Assembly (NCBI GenBank): GCA_029207755.1
Contig: JARCOQ010000002.1
Location: 6,820,001 to 6,884,000, forward strand
Length of the DNA: 64,000 nucleotides
Source of the DNA: Chamaea fasciata
Lineage: Eukaryota; Chordata; Aves; Passeriformes; Sylviidae
Direction of reading: 5' to 3'
Shown: in pieces, positions 60,101 to 64,000 of the stretch
How the letters are laid out: each line of letters opens with the position of its first letter
How positions within the stretch are numbered: position 1 is the first letter of the stretch
Notes under the pieces: generated by a model
The model's database searches: none
Seen by the model: the letters and a program-made list of their open reading frames with translations, nothing else
Told to the model about the DNA's origin: nothing
Made by a program: the position numbers and the translations under genes

Positions 60101-62314
60101 ATAAAGAAAACCCTTTTGGCCTAAATTCACATTGAATAAAGGCATGATTCAAGCAGTAGAAATCCCACTGACTTCAGAAGGGACAATGCTGTGTTTGAGG
60201 TTAGGCATATATACTCACATTCTTTCTAGAATCAAACTATATTTAGCAAGATCTCTTTCTTCGGCTTCTGAGATGGCAAAAGTGGATCACACACAGCAAA
60301 GAAATAAAATAGTGCTTCTATTTCAATGTTAAATCAGTGCTGCTGTTATGCTTCTTAGATTTGGATTATTACAACAATATCTCCAGGAAACTCTAATCAG
60401 GAGTGATGTCTTGTTTTACTTCATGCTGTATGAAGACATACAGTCTTATGCCTTATTGCTATTAATCCTGCTCTTGAAAGCAGTCCAATATTACAGGTCT
60501 TCACAGAAAAAGAATCCAAGTGAGCAAAAGTAAGCCTTTTGCTCATAATGGAACATGTAACAAGCTTCTGGATTATTTATCCACCCCAAATATTACAACT
60601 GCAATGTATAATATAATATTTTCCAATGTAATTTAACACCAGTTAAAAAAAATCGTCAGTGTACTTTGCATCATTAGAAATTACTGAGTTGCTGGAAGCT
60701 AATTAAATTAGCTGATATTGTAGTTTTTTATCTAAACTGATTGAGGTAATGTTGCCATCATTTAAGCTAAAGAAAAGGAGAAAGCACATTTATGTAGGCT
60801 TGAAGAAAATATCTAATAATAGCTTCATTGTTTCGGAAATTGTGTGTTCACCTATTTTTATTGAACTATCTATGATTCATGATCTCTTATTCATAATGAA
60901 TCTAGACTTTTTATAATTAATACAAACTGACTTAGGAGTTCACAAGGAAGCAAGATTTAAATTCATACTGGCTTCTCTGTCCTTGGGATACAACTCTTAG
61001 TTGTGTATTTTCTTAGGTAAATTTTTTTATGCTGTAAAGCAAGACAAAAGAGAGATATGAATGAATATGATGTGCATAAATGCATAGCTTGCTTGTTCCT
61101 GCTTCTAGGTATTTATTTTGCTTTGTTTTGCTTTTCTAGAAGAGGCACTCGTACCATATAGTAAACCCAACTTCCCATCCCCTGGTGGCCACAGCTCTTC
61201 AGGAACATCTTCTTCTAAAGGATCAACTGGACCTAGAAAAGGTGAAGTCTTGCGAGGAGGTCACCAACGCAATGCCAGTGACCTTCTCGATATAGGCTAT
61301 GTGGGATCAAACAGTCAAGGACAGTTTACTGGTGAATTATGTAAGTTTACCTCTAGCTCCAGTTAAAACTCTCAAATAGAAAAAAGAAAAAAATTATATC
61401 GTGAAGGGAGTAGGAAGTTGTGTGTGATAATCAGATTAAGCTTTATCCAGATCTTCTTGCCTTCTGAGGCGTGTTGCTTGTGATGGCAAACAAATATCTG
61501 TTCCTTGCTTTGGACCAGTTCAAATCTGTATAAGTTGTGCCAAAGCTATCTACATGGCACATCTCTCAGTGTGTAATGCTAGTGAAGCATGGGGAAAATT
61601 GAGAAGGAATTCTAGTAACTTAGAAATTTTTTTTGGCAAAGCGTGGTGTGCTTGTCTTGGAAATGCCAATGACAGATTTCCTCAGCCTTCTCCTTAATTT
61701 CCTGTTGCTTGATGAGAAGTATTCTCTTAGATGGAGGTCCTCTTTTCTTGATTGTATAACCCAGTTTTTCAGTTTTATATCTCCACCCTTTTTCTCAGCA
61801 TCTCAGGTCAGGGAAATTGTTTTCCAAAATTGCTTTCTATTATCACTCAATATCTGTTAAACTTTGTATAAAACCATGTTGATCCATAGTTCATGCTGGC
61901 AGTATCAGCTGCCCAAAGGCTTGACCCTGTTGTATGAAAAAGTACATCAAAACCCCAGCATGCTTGGGCATACTGGTGTGTTTAATAAACTTATTAATGG
62001 TAATAAGAGCAGTGGAGCTGTTGGCATGGCTGCATCCTGTTGCTGCAGTCAAACCCTCAGCATCCCCTGGCAGTTACTGCCCAGTAGCAGTTTGAGAGCT
62101 AATGGTGACCCACAAGCCCTGAAATGTGCAGTCTCAGATATGGTGTTGGTAAGTGCTAAATTTTAGCATCCCTCATTTTTCGTCTTAGAAGCAATTAACC
62201 CTGTTCTCACAACCTACTGAATATTCATCCTGTGCTGCAGTAATATTGCCATAGGCTTTATTTTGTGTGGTTTATTACAACTTCTTTCTCTCTCTTTTGT
62301 TTCTCTCTGTAGAG
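5161..62314 (+). CDS. ROBO2: ROBO2, transmembrane segment and complete cytoplasmic tail (14 exons, partial gene)
   Basis: This is the 3' half of the roundabout receptor 2 gene. ROBO2 is a single-pass plasma-membrane receptor for Slit proteins that steers axons and also acts in kidney and vessel development. Thirteen coding exons plus a terminal exon were placed by hand. Every exon has an AG before it and a GT after it, and all codon phases agree across junctions. The joined coding length is 2243 bases, which with one base from the missing upstream exon gives 747 residues and a TAG stop. The protein matches vertebrate ROBO2 as I remember it, including the transmembrane region, CC0 to CC3 and the C-terminal residues FTGEL. 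ROBO1 is excluded because its tail sequence differs. The Ig1-5 and FN3 1-3 exons are upstream of the window. Coordinates span introns; individual exons are listed separately. Confidence 0.97.
5344..7307 (+). other. ROBO2: ROBO2 intron 1 of window (1964 bp)
   Basis: A strong donor GTAAGA opens the intron, which ends at TTTTGCAG before the microexon. Possible poly(A) signals ATTAAA (5583-5588) and AATAAA (5769-5774) lie shortly after the in-frame intronic stop at 5415. Nothing else was recognised. Confidence 0.8.
7308..7334 (+). CDS. ROBO2: ROBO2 microexon, 27 bp, encodes VQSFTFTPA (phase 1-1)
   Basis: The 27 bases lie between TTTTGCAG and GTACTG. The first two bases complete a valine codon begun by the G that ends exon 1, and the last base starts the codon finished by exon 3. 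Inclusion therefore inserts nine residues, VQSFTFTPA, between NYA and VTFQRG without changing the frame. ROBO1, as I recall it, has the very similar VPSFTFTPT at the same place just before VTYQRGG. That paralogue match, the exact phase fit and the splice sites make this a real exon and not a chance hit. The donor is weak and the polypyrimidine tract contains TGC motifs, as is usual for neural microexons that depend on SRRM4. I infer alternative use, and it cannot be proved from DNA alone. Confidence 0.85.
7335..14183 (+). other. ROBO2: ROBO2 intron 2 of window (6849 bp)
   Basis: The intron is AT-rich. It contains a 10-bp direct repeat at 10621-10644 (two and a half copies of GCTTTCTAAA) and a T/G-rich region at 10070-10135. 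A (GT)n-like stretch at 14118-14160 leads into the polypyrimidine tract of the next exon. Several 60-107 codon open frames occur but show no codon pattern, family match or splice logic. No mobile element was recognised. Confidence 0.75.
10621..10644. repeat. 10-bp tandem duplication
   Basis: GCTTTCTAAA occurs twice in tandem and is followed by a partial third copy GCTT. It overlaps the 12-bp palindrome AGAAAGCTTTCT at 10617-10628. Confidence 0.9.
14184..14226 (+). CDS. ROBO2: ROBO2 exon 3 of window: VTFQRG exon (43 bp, phase 1-2)
   Basis: The exon lies between AAAATGCAG and a good donor GTATGT. It encodes [14 protein letters not shown] and the first two bases of a serine codon that exon 4 completes (AG|T). 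It is the ROBO2 counterpart of the ROBO1 VTYQRGG segment that follows the membrane. Its length is not a multiple of three, so it must be used together with exon 4. The two together are 171 bases, a multiple of three, so joint skipping would keep frame. Confidence 0.95.
14560..14890. promoter_or_regulatory. Candidate intronic enhancer with homeodomain-like and RFX-like palindromes
   Basis: Within about 330 bases there are many TAAT/ATTA cores, for example TTAATCGATC, GTAATTAGGCC and TTTAATCAAT. ATTAGGCCTAAT at 14806-14817 is a perfect 12-bp palindrome that pairs two such cores. GTTTCCATGGAAAC at 14865-14878 is a perfect 14-bp palindrome resembling an RFX X-box, and CCAAT overlaps its last base (14878-14882). 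Clusters like this are typical of conserved developmental enhancers. Function and conservation are inferred and not shown. Confidence 0.4.
15728..15767. repeat. (AT)n / (GT)n-rich stretch before exon 4
   Basis: Alternating ATATAT and GTGTGTATATAT sequence forms a short dinucleotide microsatellite next to the polypyrimidine tract of the exon 4 acceptor. Confidence 0.8.
15791..15918 (+). CDS. ROBO2: ROBO2 exon 4 of window: CC0-region exon (128 bp, phase 2-1)
   Basis: The exon follows CTGCTTCAG and precedes GTAGGT. Its first base completes the serine codon started in exon 3. It then encodes [20 protein letters not shown] and a serine/asparagine-rich stretch ending GNFGRG. The tyrosine-containing [10 protein letters not shown] segment corresponds to the conserved CC0 region of Robo receptors, a tyrosine site modified in Abl-dependent signalling in the family. 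Agreement with other vertebrate ROBO2 is nearly complete. Confidence 0.96.
18844..18938. repeat. Compound A-run / (CAA)n low-complexity tract
   Basis: About 30 A, then about seven CAA units, then about 40 A make a 95-base purine-rich block. Slippage makes its assembled length unreliable. Predicted peptides of poly-Lys/Asn or poly-Phe/Leu across it are artefacts. Confidence 0.95.
20070..20088. repeat. A19 homopolymer
   Basis: An uninterrupted run of 19 A lies about 210 bases upstream of exon 5. No retrocopy body or target duplication was recognised beside it. Confidence 0.9.
20300..20581 (+). CDS. ROBO2: ROBO2 exon 5 of window: CC1 exon (282 bp, phase 1-1)
   Basis: The exon follows ATTCCACAG and precedes GTAATT. 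Two bases complete an Asp codon, giving [15 protein letters not shown] across the junction. It encodes a Ser/Thr/Tyr-rich stretch and then the CC1 motif [14 protein letters not shown], whose tyrosine codon is at 20434-20436. The conserved [12 protein letters not shown] and the [13 protein letters not shown] region follow. In the Robo family CC1 is a target of Abl tyrosine phosphorylation and takes part in binding the netrin receptor DCC. The sequence is almost identical to mammalian ROBO2. Confidence 0.97.
20582..20959 (+). other. ROBO2: ROBO2 intron 5 of window (378 bp)
   Basis: This is the shortest intron in the window and sits between the CC1 exon and a probable cassette exon. Intronic reading from exon 5 meets TAG at 20659-20661. 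Nothing else was seen. Confidence 0.85.
20960..21085 (+). CDS. ROBO2: ROBO2 exon 6 of window: probable cassette exon (126 bp, phase 1-1)
   Basis: The exon follows AACCCTTAG and precedes the non-standard donor GTTGGT. It encodes [14 protein letters not shown], then [10 protein letters not shown] and an [16 protein letters not shown] stretch. It has a length divisible by three with phase 1 at both ends, so exon 5 can join exon 7 directly in frame. As I recall, at least one mammalian ROBO2 isoform reads NNGGKGG here and lacks this segment. That supports a skippable exon, together with the weak donor. It adds two tyrosines and a serine-rich linker between CC1 and CC2. Confidence 0.93.
21737..21756. 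repeat. T20 homopolymer
   Basis: An uninterrupted run of about 20 T occurs in the intron between exons 6 and 7. Confidence 0.9.
23160..23760. repeat. Pyrimidine-rich, strand-asymmetric tract
   Basis: The + strand is dominated by C and T for about 600 bases with very little G, in an irregular CT/CTT/TCC texture and not a clean microsatellite. It differs clearly from the flanks. It could be a decayed (CTT/CCT)n array or a polypyrimidine region able to bind PTB-like proteins. Confidence 0.6.
25375..25531 (+). CDS. ROBO2: ROBO2 exon 7 of window: CC2 proline-motif exon (157 bp, phase 1-2)
   Basis: The exon follows GATTTGCAG and precedes GTAATT. It starts with a lysine-rich cluster ([11 protein letters not shown]), continues with [14 protein letters not shown] and then the CC2 motif [11 protein letters not shown] (LPPPP codons at 25458-25472). 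It ends with [14 protein letters not shown]. In Robo proteins CC2 binds the EVH1 domain of Ena/VASP proteins and helps recruit SH3 adaptors. It is not divisible by three, and exons 7, 8 and 9 form a phase-locked block (1-2, 2-2, 2-1). Confidence 0.97.
27234..27279. repeat. Perfect inverted repeat, 19-bp arms with 8-base loop
   Basis: The left arm is 27234-27252, starting TGCAATGCCC. The right arm is 27261-27279, starting AGAAAGTATG, and is its exact reverse complement. The loop is CAGTATTT. The transcript could fold into a short stable stem-loop on either strand, shorter than a usual pre-miRNA. Confidence 0.95.
30116..30153. repeat. T10/A28 homopolymer junction
   Basis: Ten T are followed directly by about 28 A, making a self-complementary AT tract. 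Assembled length is uncertain. Confidence 0.9.
31040..31140 (+). mobile_element. CR1 LINE fragment, 3' end, + orientation
   Basis: The stretch GGAGTTGGACTTGGTGATCT, then TTTGTGGGTCCCTTTCAGCTCAG, closely follows the typical CR1 3' UTR. It ends in two diverged TTCTGTGAA octamer-like repeats, the usual CR1 tail. Only about 100 bases remain, so it is severely 5' truncated, as most avian CR1 copies are. The left boundary is approximate. Confidence 0.85.
31549..31809 (+). CDS. ROBO2: ROBO2 exon 8 of window: conserved Ser/Pro-rich exon (261 bp, phase 2-2)
   Basis: The exon follows TATTTTAG and precedes GTAAAT. The first base completes a Gly codon with the GG that ends exon 7. It encodes [18 protein letters not shown], then an acidic [17 protein letters not shown], the conserved [20 protein letters not shown] and [19 protein letters not shown], ending DIAKQT plus two bases of the next Trp codon. 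PTPPVRG and STATLTPSP are shared by ROBO1 and ROBO2, which suggests a common signalling surface of unassigned function. It is one of the most conserved exons in the window. Confidence 0.97.
31846..31891. repeat. Imperfect (AAT)n simple repeat
   Basis: Interrupted AAT/AGT trinucleotide units begin about 36 bases after the exon 8 donor. Confidence 0.85.
33968..33987. repeat. A-homopolymer, about 19-20 bases
   Basis: A simple A run in intron 8 with no recognisable retrocopy body before it. Confidence 0.85.
34431..34447. repeat. T-homopolymer, about 17 bases
   Basis: A simple T run in intron 8. Confidence 0.85.
35057..35271 (+). CDS. ROBO2: ROBO2 exon 9 of window: acidic exon (215 bp, phase 2-1)
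   Basis: The exon follows TTTGTGTAG and precedes GTAACC. The first base completes the Trp codon. It encodes [20 protein letters not shown], then LISDLETDV and the acidic run [13 protein letters not shown], followed by [20 protein letters not shown] and SSVTG. The proline stretch and the GYVSG...SDLETD segment are shared with ROBO1. The acidic run differs slightly from the human one in length and composition, as expected for a low-complexity segment. Confidence 0.97.
38473..38511. repeat. (AAAT)n / (GAAA)n microsatellite
   Basis: About six AAAT units are followed by two or three GAAA units. Confidence 0.95.
41286..41797 (-). mobile_element. CR1 LINE, 5'-truncated 3' end, - orientation
   Basis: The + strand begins AGAATGGTTTGGACTAGG, the reverse complement of the CR1 3' end. 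It continues with the familiar antisense landmarks AGGGACACTTTC, CAGAGCCCCATCCA, GGAACATCCACAGCTTCTCT, CAGTAAAGAGTTTCTTCCTT, CTCTTCTCCAGGCTGAACAA and TCCAGGTGGGGTC. About 510 bases are present, covering the 3' UTR and perhaps the very end of the reverse-transcriptase frame. It is too short and diverged to be active. CR1 is the dominant LINE of birds and other sauropsids, which is the main evidence for the host group. Confidence 0.95.
44421..44495. repeat. 15-bp tandem repeat, about five diverged copies
   Basis: Units resembling GAGCAAAGCTACATG repeat with a 15-base period at 44421, 44436, 44451, 44466 and 44481. A 45-base higher period is visible because the first and fourth copies are nearly identical. 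The array starts directly after an acceptor-like TTTTTTTTACAG at 44409-44420. It ends about 260 bases before exon 10. Confidence 0.85.
44508..44703. repeat. Two diverged copies of an unknown element about 100 bases long (109-base spacing)
   Basis: Copy one starts GCTCTGTTGTACCA at 44508 and copy two starts GCTCTTCTGTACCA at 44617. Both contain CTCTGTCA and end with GGGTCTTTAAGCTT. Copy one also has an extra AATAAG-containing insertion. The AATAAG/ATTAAG plus GGGTCTTTAAGCTT ending resembles the poly(A)-proximal part of a retroviral LTR, but I could not assign a family. Confidence 0.75.
44755..44937 (+). CDS. ROBO2: ROBO2 exon 10 of window: probable cassette exon (183 bp, phase 1-1)
   Basis: The exon follows TTTTTAG and precedes a weak donor GTTTGT. 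It encodes [32 protein letters not shown], the [14 protein letters not shown] segment and [13 protein letters not shown]1 contains the paralogous [13 protein letters not shown] and FAQAVAAAAEYAG segments. Some ROBO2 isoforms as I recall them go straight from SSVTG to KAFTSSQRP and lack this exon. Phase 1 at both ends and a length divisible by three allow skipping. The alanine-rich [14 protein letters not shown] could form a short amphipathic helix. Confidence 0.95.
46178..46192. repeat. A-homopolymer, about 15 bases
   Basis: A simple A run in intron 10. Confidence 0.85.
48870..48904. repeat. (TA)n-rich simple repeat
   Basis: ATATATATATATATA flanked by AAATA units. Confidence 0.9.
49521..49691 (+). 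CDS. ROBO2: ROBO2 exon 11 of window (171 bp, phase 1-1)
   Basis: The exon follows TTCTTCTTTAG and precedes a consensus donor GTGAGT. It encodes [20 protein letters not shown], then [20 protein letters not shown] and [16 protein letters not shown]. The two QRPRP repeats and the lysine-rich TKKHKGG are as in other ROBO2 proteins. [12 protein letters not shown] corresponds to PRPTSPVSTDSN of ROBO1. Despite its 1-1 phase, the strong splice sites suggest constitutive use. Reading through the donor gives a long chance frame that is not coding. Confidence 0.96.
52284..52334. repeat. A-rich / (CAA)n low-complexity tract
   Basis: A runs alternate with CAACAA units. Composition resembles the 18844-18938 tract but it is shorter and less regular. 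Confidence 0.85.
54771..54794. repeat. 12-bp perfect tandem duplication
   Basis: AGCATTATATAA occurs twice in exact tandem. Confidence 0.95.
56112..56375 (+). CDS. ROBO2: ROBO2 exon 12 of window: CC3 proline-motif exon (264 bp, phase 1-1)
   Basis: The exon follows ACATTTTTTAG and precedes GTGTGT. Two bases complete an Asp codon, giving [16 protein letters not shown] across the junction. LPPPPDPPP (56114-56140) is CC3, which in Robo1 and Robo2 docks the SH3 domains of srGAP proteins. A charged region follows with [33 protein letters not shown] and [19 protein letters not shown]. The first 50 residues are much more GC- and CpG-rich than other exons and less conserved relative to the human sequence I recall. 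Skipping the exon keeps frame and would give ITD-EEALVPY without CC3. An LTR-like element begins about 65 bases downstream. Confidence 0.96.
56376..61139 (+). other. ROBO2: ROBO2 intron 12 of window (4764 bp)
   Basis: The intron starts with a GC-rich stretch (56376-56440) and continues with an antisense LTR candidate (about 56441-56899). The rest is AT-rich with no recognised elements. Confidence 0.8.
56441..56899 (-). mobile_element. Candidate solo LTR of an endogenous retrovirus, antisense to ROBO2
   Basis: Read on the - strand the block starts TGTTGTGGGAGGGAAG and ends GCGACA, so its ends match the TG...CA rule with imperfect inverted TGTYG termini. Going 5' to 3' on - it has a CCAAT box (56602-56598), a TATAAAA box (56538-56532) and an AATAAA signal (56514-56509) about 20 bases beyond the TATA box. 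That tight TATA-to-poly(A) spacing fits a short-R LTR of the alpha- or beta-retrovirus kind. No internal viral genes and no clear target-site duplication were seen. The boundaries are approximate and the family is unassigned. Confidence 0.6.
61140..61340 (+). CDS. ROBO2: ROBO2 exon 13 of window: C-terminal coding exon (201 bp, phase 1-1)
   Basis: The exon follows CTTTTCTAG and precedes a consensus donor GTAAGT. It encodes [20 protein letters not shown], a serine-rich segment, [40 protein letters not shown] and one T. The T pairs with AG from exon 14 to form the stop codon, giving the known ROBO2 C-terminus FTGEL. If the last intron were retained, eight residues (CKFTSSSS) would be added before TAA at 61364-61366. 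Confidence 0.97.
61341..62312 (+). other. ROBO2: ROBO2 last intron (972 bp)
   Basis: It opens with GTAAGT and closes with a clean pyrimidine tract TTTCTCTCTGTAG. It interrupts the stop codon. Open frames inside it are not continuous with ROBO2 beyond the eight readthrough residues. Confidence 0.85.
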
Positions 62315-62594
62315 TAGTTGAGAAGACACATTGCAAGCTGCTCTGATGGACCATCAGGTCTGAACTCATGGAAGTGATGACACTAAACAGTGCAATGAAC
62401 ATTTTCTTTATTTATGTACTATTAAAAGAACTGTAAATGCAATGTAAAGACACACAGCCACACATATCCCACAGATACTTTACTTGTGTTCTTCTCTTTA
62501 ATACACCATCCACCTTAAACTATTCCTTGTCAGGAGTATATAAAAAAAAGAAAGAAAAAAAAAATCACCCTCCAGGATTAAAAAGATTTCCTTC

Positions 62595-62602
62595 TGTATA
62601 TA
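62595..62602 (+). promoter_or_regulatory. Pumilio-type element TGTATATA in 3' UTR
   Basis: The 8-mer exactly fits the vertebrate Pumilio consensus TGTANATA. Such sites usually promote mRNA decay or translational repression. Only sequence matching supports it. Confidence 0.45.
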
Positions 62603-62779
62603 ATTTCTTTTGTTGCATTGCTATGCAAGCTCACCTTCTTTTTAGCTATGTTCATATTCATGTCTGTTTTTACTGGTCTGTTGTACTATATGTGAATTAA
62701 TAGGCTGTGGTGCCATATATTAACTTTTAATTGTGTAACTTTTATGTTTAAAGTTTGCACTGCAATTTTATTTGGTGAT

Positions 62780-62787
62780 AAGCACAA
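62780..62787 (+). promoter_or_regulatory. miR-218-5p 8-mer target site AAGCACAA in 3' UTR
   Basis: AAGCACAA is the exact 8-mer complement of the miR-218-5p seed. miR-218 genes lie in introns of SLIT2 and SLIT3, and the microRNA is known to repress ROBO1 and ROBO2. A perfect site at the right gene and about 470 bases after the stop is therefore likely functional. Confidence 0.65.
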
Positions 62788-62966
62788 AACTCTACTCCTC
62801 ATGACATGAAGAAAAAAGAGACTGAATGTGTGAAGTAGGTTTACGTCCTGTAAGCTACTTTGGATAACGCTGTATGTAAAGGAGTATGTTAGGTGGTTTT
62901 CCATTGGAGTGTGGAAATGAGAAAGTGACAGGCAAAACTGATGTCAGTGAAGACATTAGAGACAGA

Positions 62967-63013
62967 TTTAACCTTTTAAAAGCAAGCAATTTAAACCTTT
63001 TAAAACCAAGCAA
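62967..63013. repeat. 23-24 bp tandem duplication in 3' UTR
   Basis: TTTAACCTTTTAAAAGCAAG (62967 onward) is repeated at 62990 with small changes, including CCAAGCAA for GCAAGCAA. Two copies only. Confidence 0.9.
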
Positions 63014-63756
63014 CATAGTTGCTTTTCCTATTTAAGAAGGGGTCAGAAGATGGAAGTGTGAGATTAAAGAGTGAAAAAGAAAACTAAAGGTAGCATGAGA
63101 TGGCCTAGACCCTTTCACTAGAATGATACCCTTAGTATCTGCTTTTAGCCATACCATGCCACTAAGTAAAGGGGAAGAAAAACAGACCTTGCTACAAACA
63201 AAGGACTTAAGGTGTTTCACTAAAGCTGTTTTTATTTTGTCGTTTTAAAAGAATTATTACCGTTAATTTCTCCAGCCCAAAATATAGGACAGAGATTTTC
63301 CAGGAGAAACAAACCACATAAACACAAGGAATACCTAGTAAGAAGATAAGAATGCAATCTGTTATTAAGACATACTCAGGCTGCTTCCAAAAAATTGAAA
63401 TTTCAGAGTATCTTGTCTCACCTTTCCAATACATGTACAGTACGATAGAGGATAAAGCTGCACCACTGAAATTCATGACATTAATTGTTTTGATGCAGTC
63501 TACACAACCCTTTCTGTTCCATACCTGAAGTCTGCAAGAGCTGAAATTGGATCCACTAAATTTGTAGTAAAATGTTTAGTGTTTGGAAGGAAAGCAATGG
63601 TCAAATTATTTTTGGCTTGCATTAAGCGTATTTCTGGCAATACAATACATCCAAAAAGTTGGATACGAGCAAAGGAAATCTTTGACCTGTGTTTTAGTCA
63701 GTGGCTTCAAACTCTACTATGATGAGGAAAAAACGCATGTTTATACACGTATTTTG

Positions 63757-63762
63757 AATAAA
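63757..63762 (+). terminator. ROBO2: Candidate ROBO2 poly(A) signal AATAAA
   Basis: A canonical hexamer in the presumed 3' UTR, followed within 25 bases by CA-type cleavage positions and a T-rich stretch. It is the best candidate inside the window, but distal sites outside cannot be excluded. Confidence 0.4.
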
Positions 63763-63780
63763 CCAGACTCTGTAAGTGGA

Positions 63781-64000
63781 CATTAATGACAGCATCCTGT
63801 CTCTTCATTAATTTTCATGACTTTGTCCAAGTCTTCCTTACCTCTCAAATCTCAAAGAGTAAATTCTCAAGCTTTTCTTAGAATATTGTGTGTGGCTAAC
63901 CCACCCATTACTTTGATGCTTAATTTAAATATTGCATCTTATAGCTTATTTCTGTTAGTTATCTGACCATGAACACAAGTTTTCATCAAATACCCTTTTC
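63781..64000 (+). other. Downstream flank or distal 3' UTR of ROBO2
   Basis: The last 220 bases are AT-rich. No gene, repeat or signal was recognised. Confidence 0.5.

Larger units (their letters stand above)
62313..63780 (+). other. ROBO2: ROBO2 terminal exon: last two bases of the split stop codon and 3' UTR
   Basis: The acceptor is TCTCTCTGTAG. The first two bases, AG, complete T|AG. The following text GAAGACACATTGCAAGCTGC and CTGATGGACCATCAG agrees with the mammalian ROBO2 3' UTR as I recall it. AATAAA at 63757-63762 is a plausible poly(A) signal, with ATTAAA at 62421-62426 as a possible early one. The true end could lie beyond the window. A miR-218 8-mer and a Pumilio site lie inside. 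A 23-24 bp tandem duplication occurs at 62967-63013. Confidence 0.8.

Noticed and set aside
1..64000. CRISPR array, prokaryotic operon, phage or IS element
   Set aside because: The window is a vertebrate intron-exon locus. No regular spacer-repeat array, dense ORF packing or transposase frame is present.

Overview
The window is vertebrate nuclear DNA, most likely from a bird. It is one large intron-rich locus with no operon-like gene packing. It carries CR1 LINE fragments of the avian/reptilian type and what looks like an old solo retroviral LTR. Its introns are compact for this gene. I could not decide the species.

The only gene I can support is the 3' half of ROBO2 (roundabout guidance receptor 2), on the + strand from 5161 to the 3' UTR. 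I recognised it from memory of vertebrate ROBO2 and ROBO1 proteins. I then built the exons by hand from acceptor/donor sites and codon phase. Fourteen exons join in one open frame of about 747 codons when all are included. They run: 1 transmembrane (5161-5343); 2 a 27-base microexon (7308-7334); 3 a 43-base exon (14184-14226); 4 CC0 region (15791-15918); 5 CC1 (20300-20581); 6 cassette (20960-21085); 7 CC2 (25375-25531); 8 (31549-31809); 9 acidic (35057-35271); 10 cassette (44755-44937); 11 (49521-49691); 12 CC3 (56112-56375); 13 C-terminus (61140-61340); 14 terminal exon with the last two bases of the stop codon and the 3' UTR (62313 onward). The Ig and FN3 ectodomain exons lie upstream of the window.

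The exons encode the single membrane pass and the whole cytoplasmic tail that turns Slit binding into axon repulsion. The docking motifs sit on separate exons: CC1 tyrosine, CC2 Ena/VASP-type proline motif and CC3 srGAP-type proline motif. Most introns are phase 1, so several exons can be left out without a frameshift. The four exons that look most like cassettes (2, 6, 10, 12) are also the four with the weakest 5' splice sites. The 3' UTR has a perfect 8-mer match to the miR-218 seed, which fits the known Slit-hosted miR-218/Robo regulatory loop.

The rest is intron. It holds two CR1 fragments (31040-31140 on +, 41286-41797 on -), an antisense solo LTR candidate (about 56441-56899) just after the CC3 exon, a tandem-repeat block next to exon 10 (44421-44703), a perfect 19-bp hairpin (27234-27279), a motif-dense possible enhancer (14560-14890) and various simple repeats. 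I found no CRISPR array, tRNA, rRNA or second protein gene. I saw no convincing wholly new system. The most interesting items are the splicing modules of the ROBO2 tail and the elements lying beside them.
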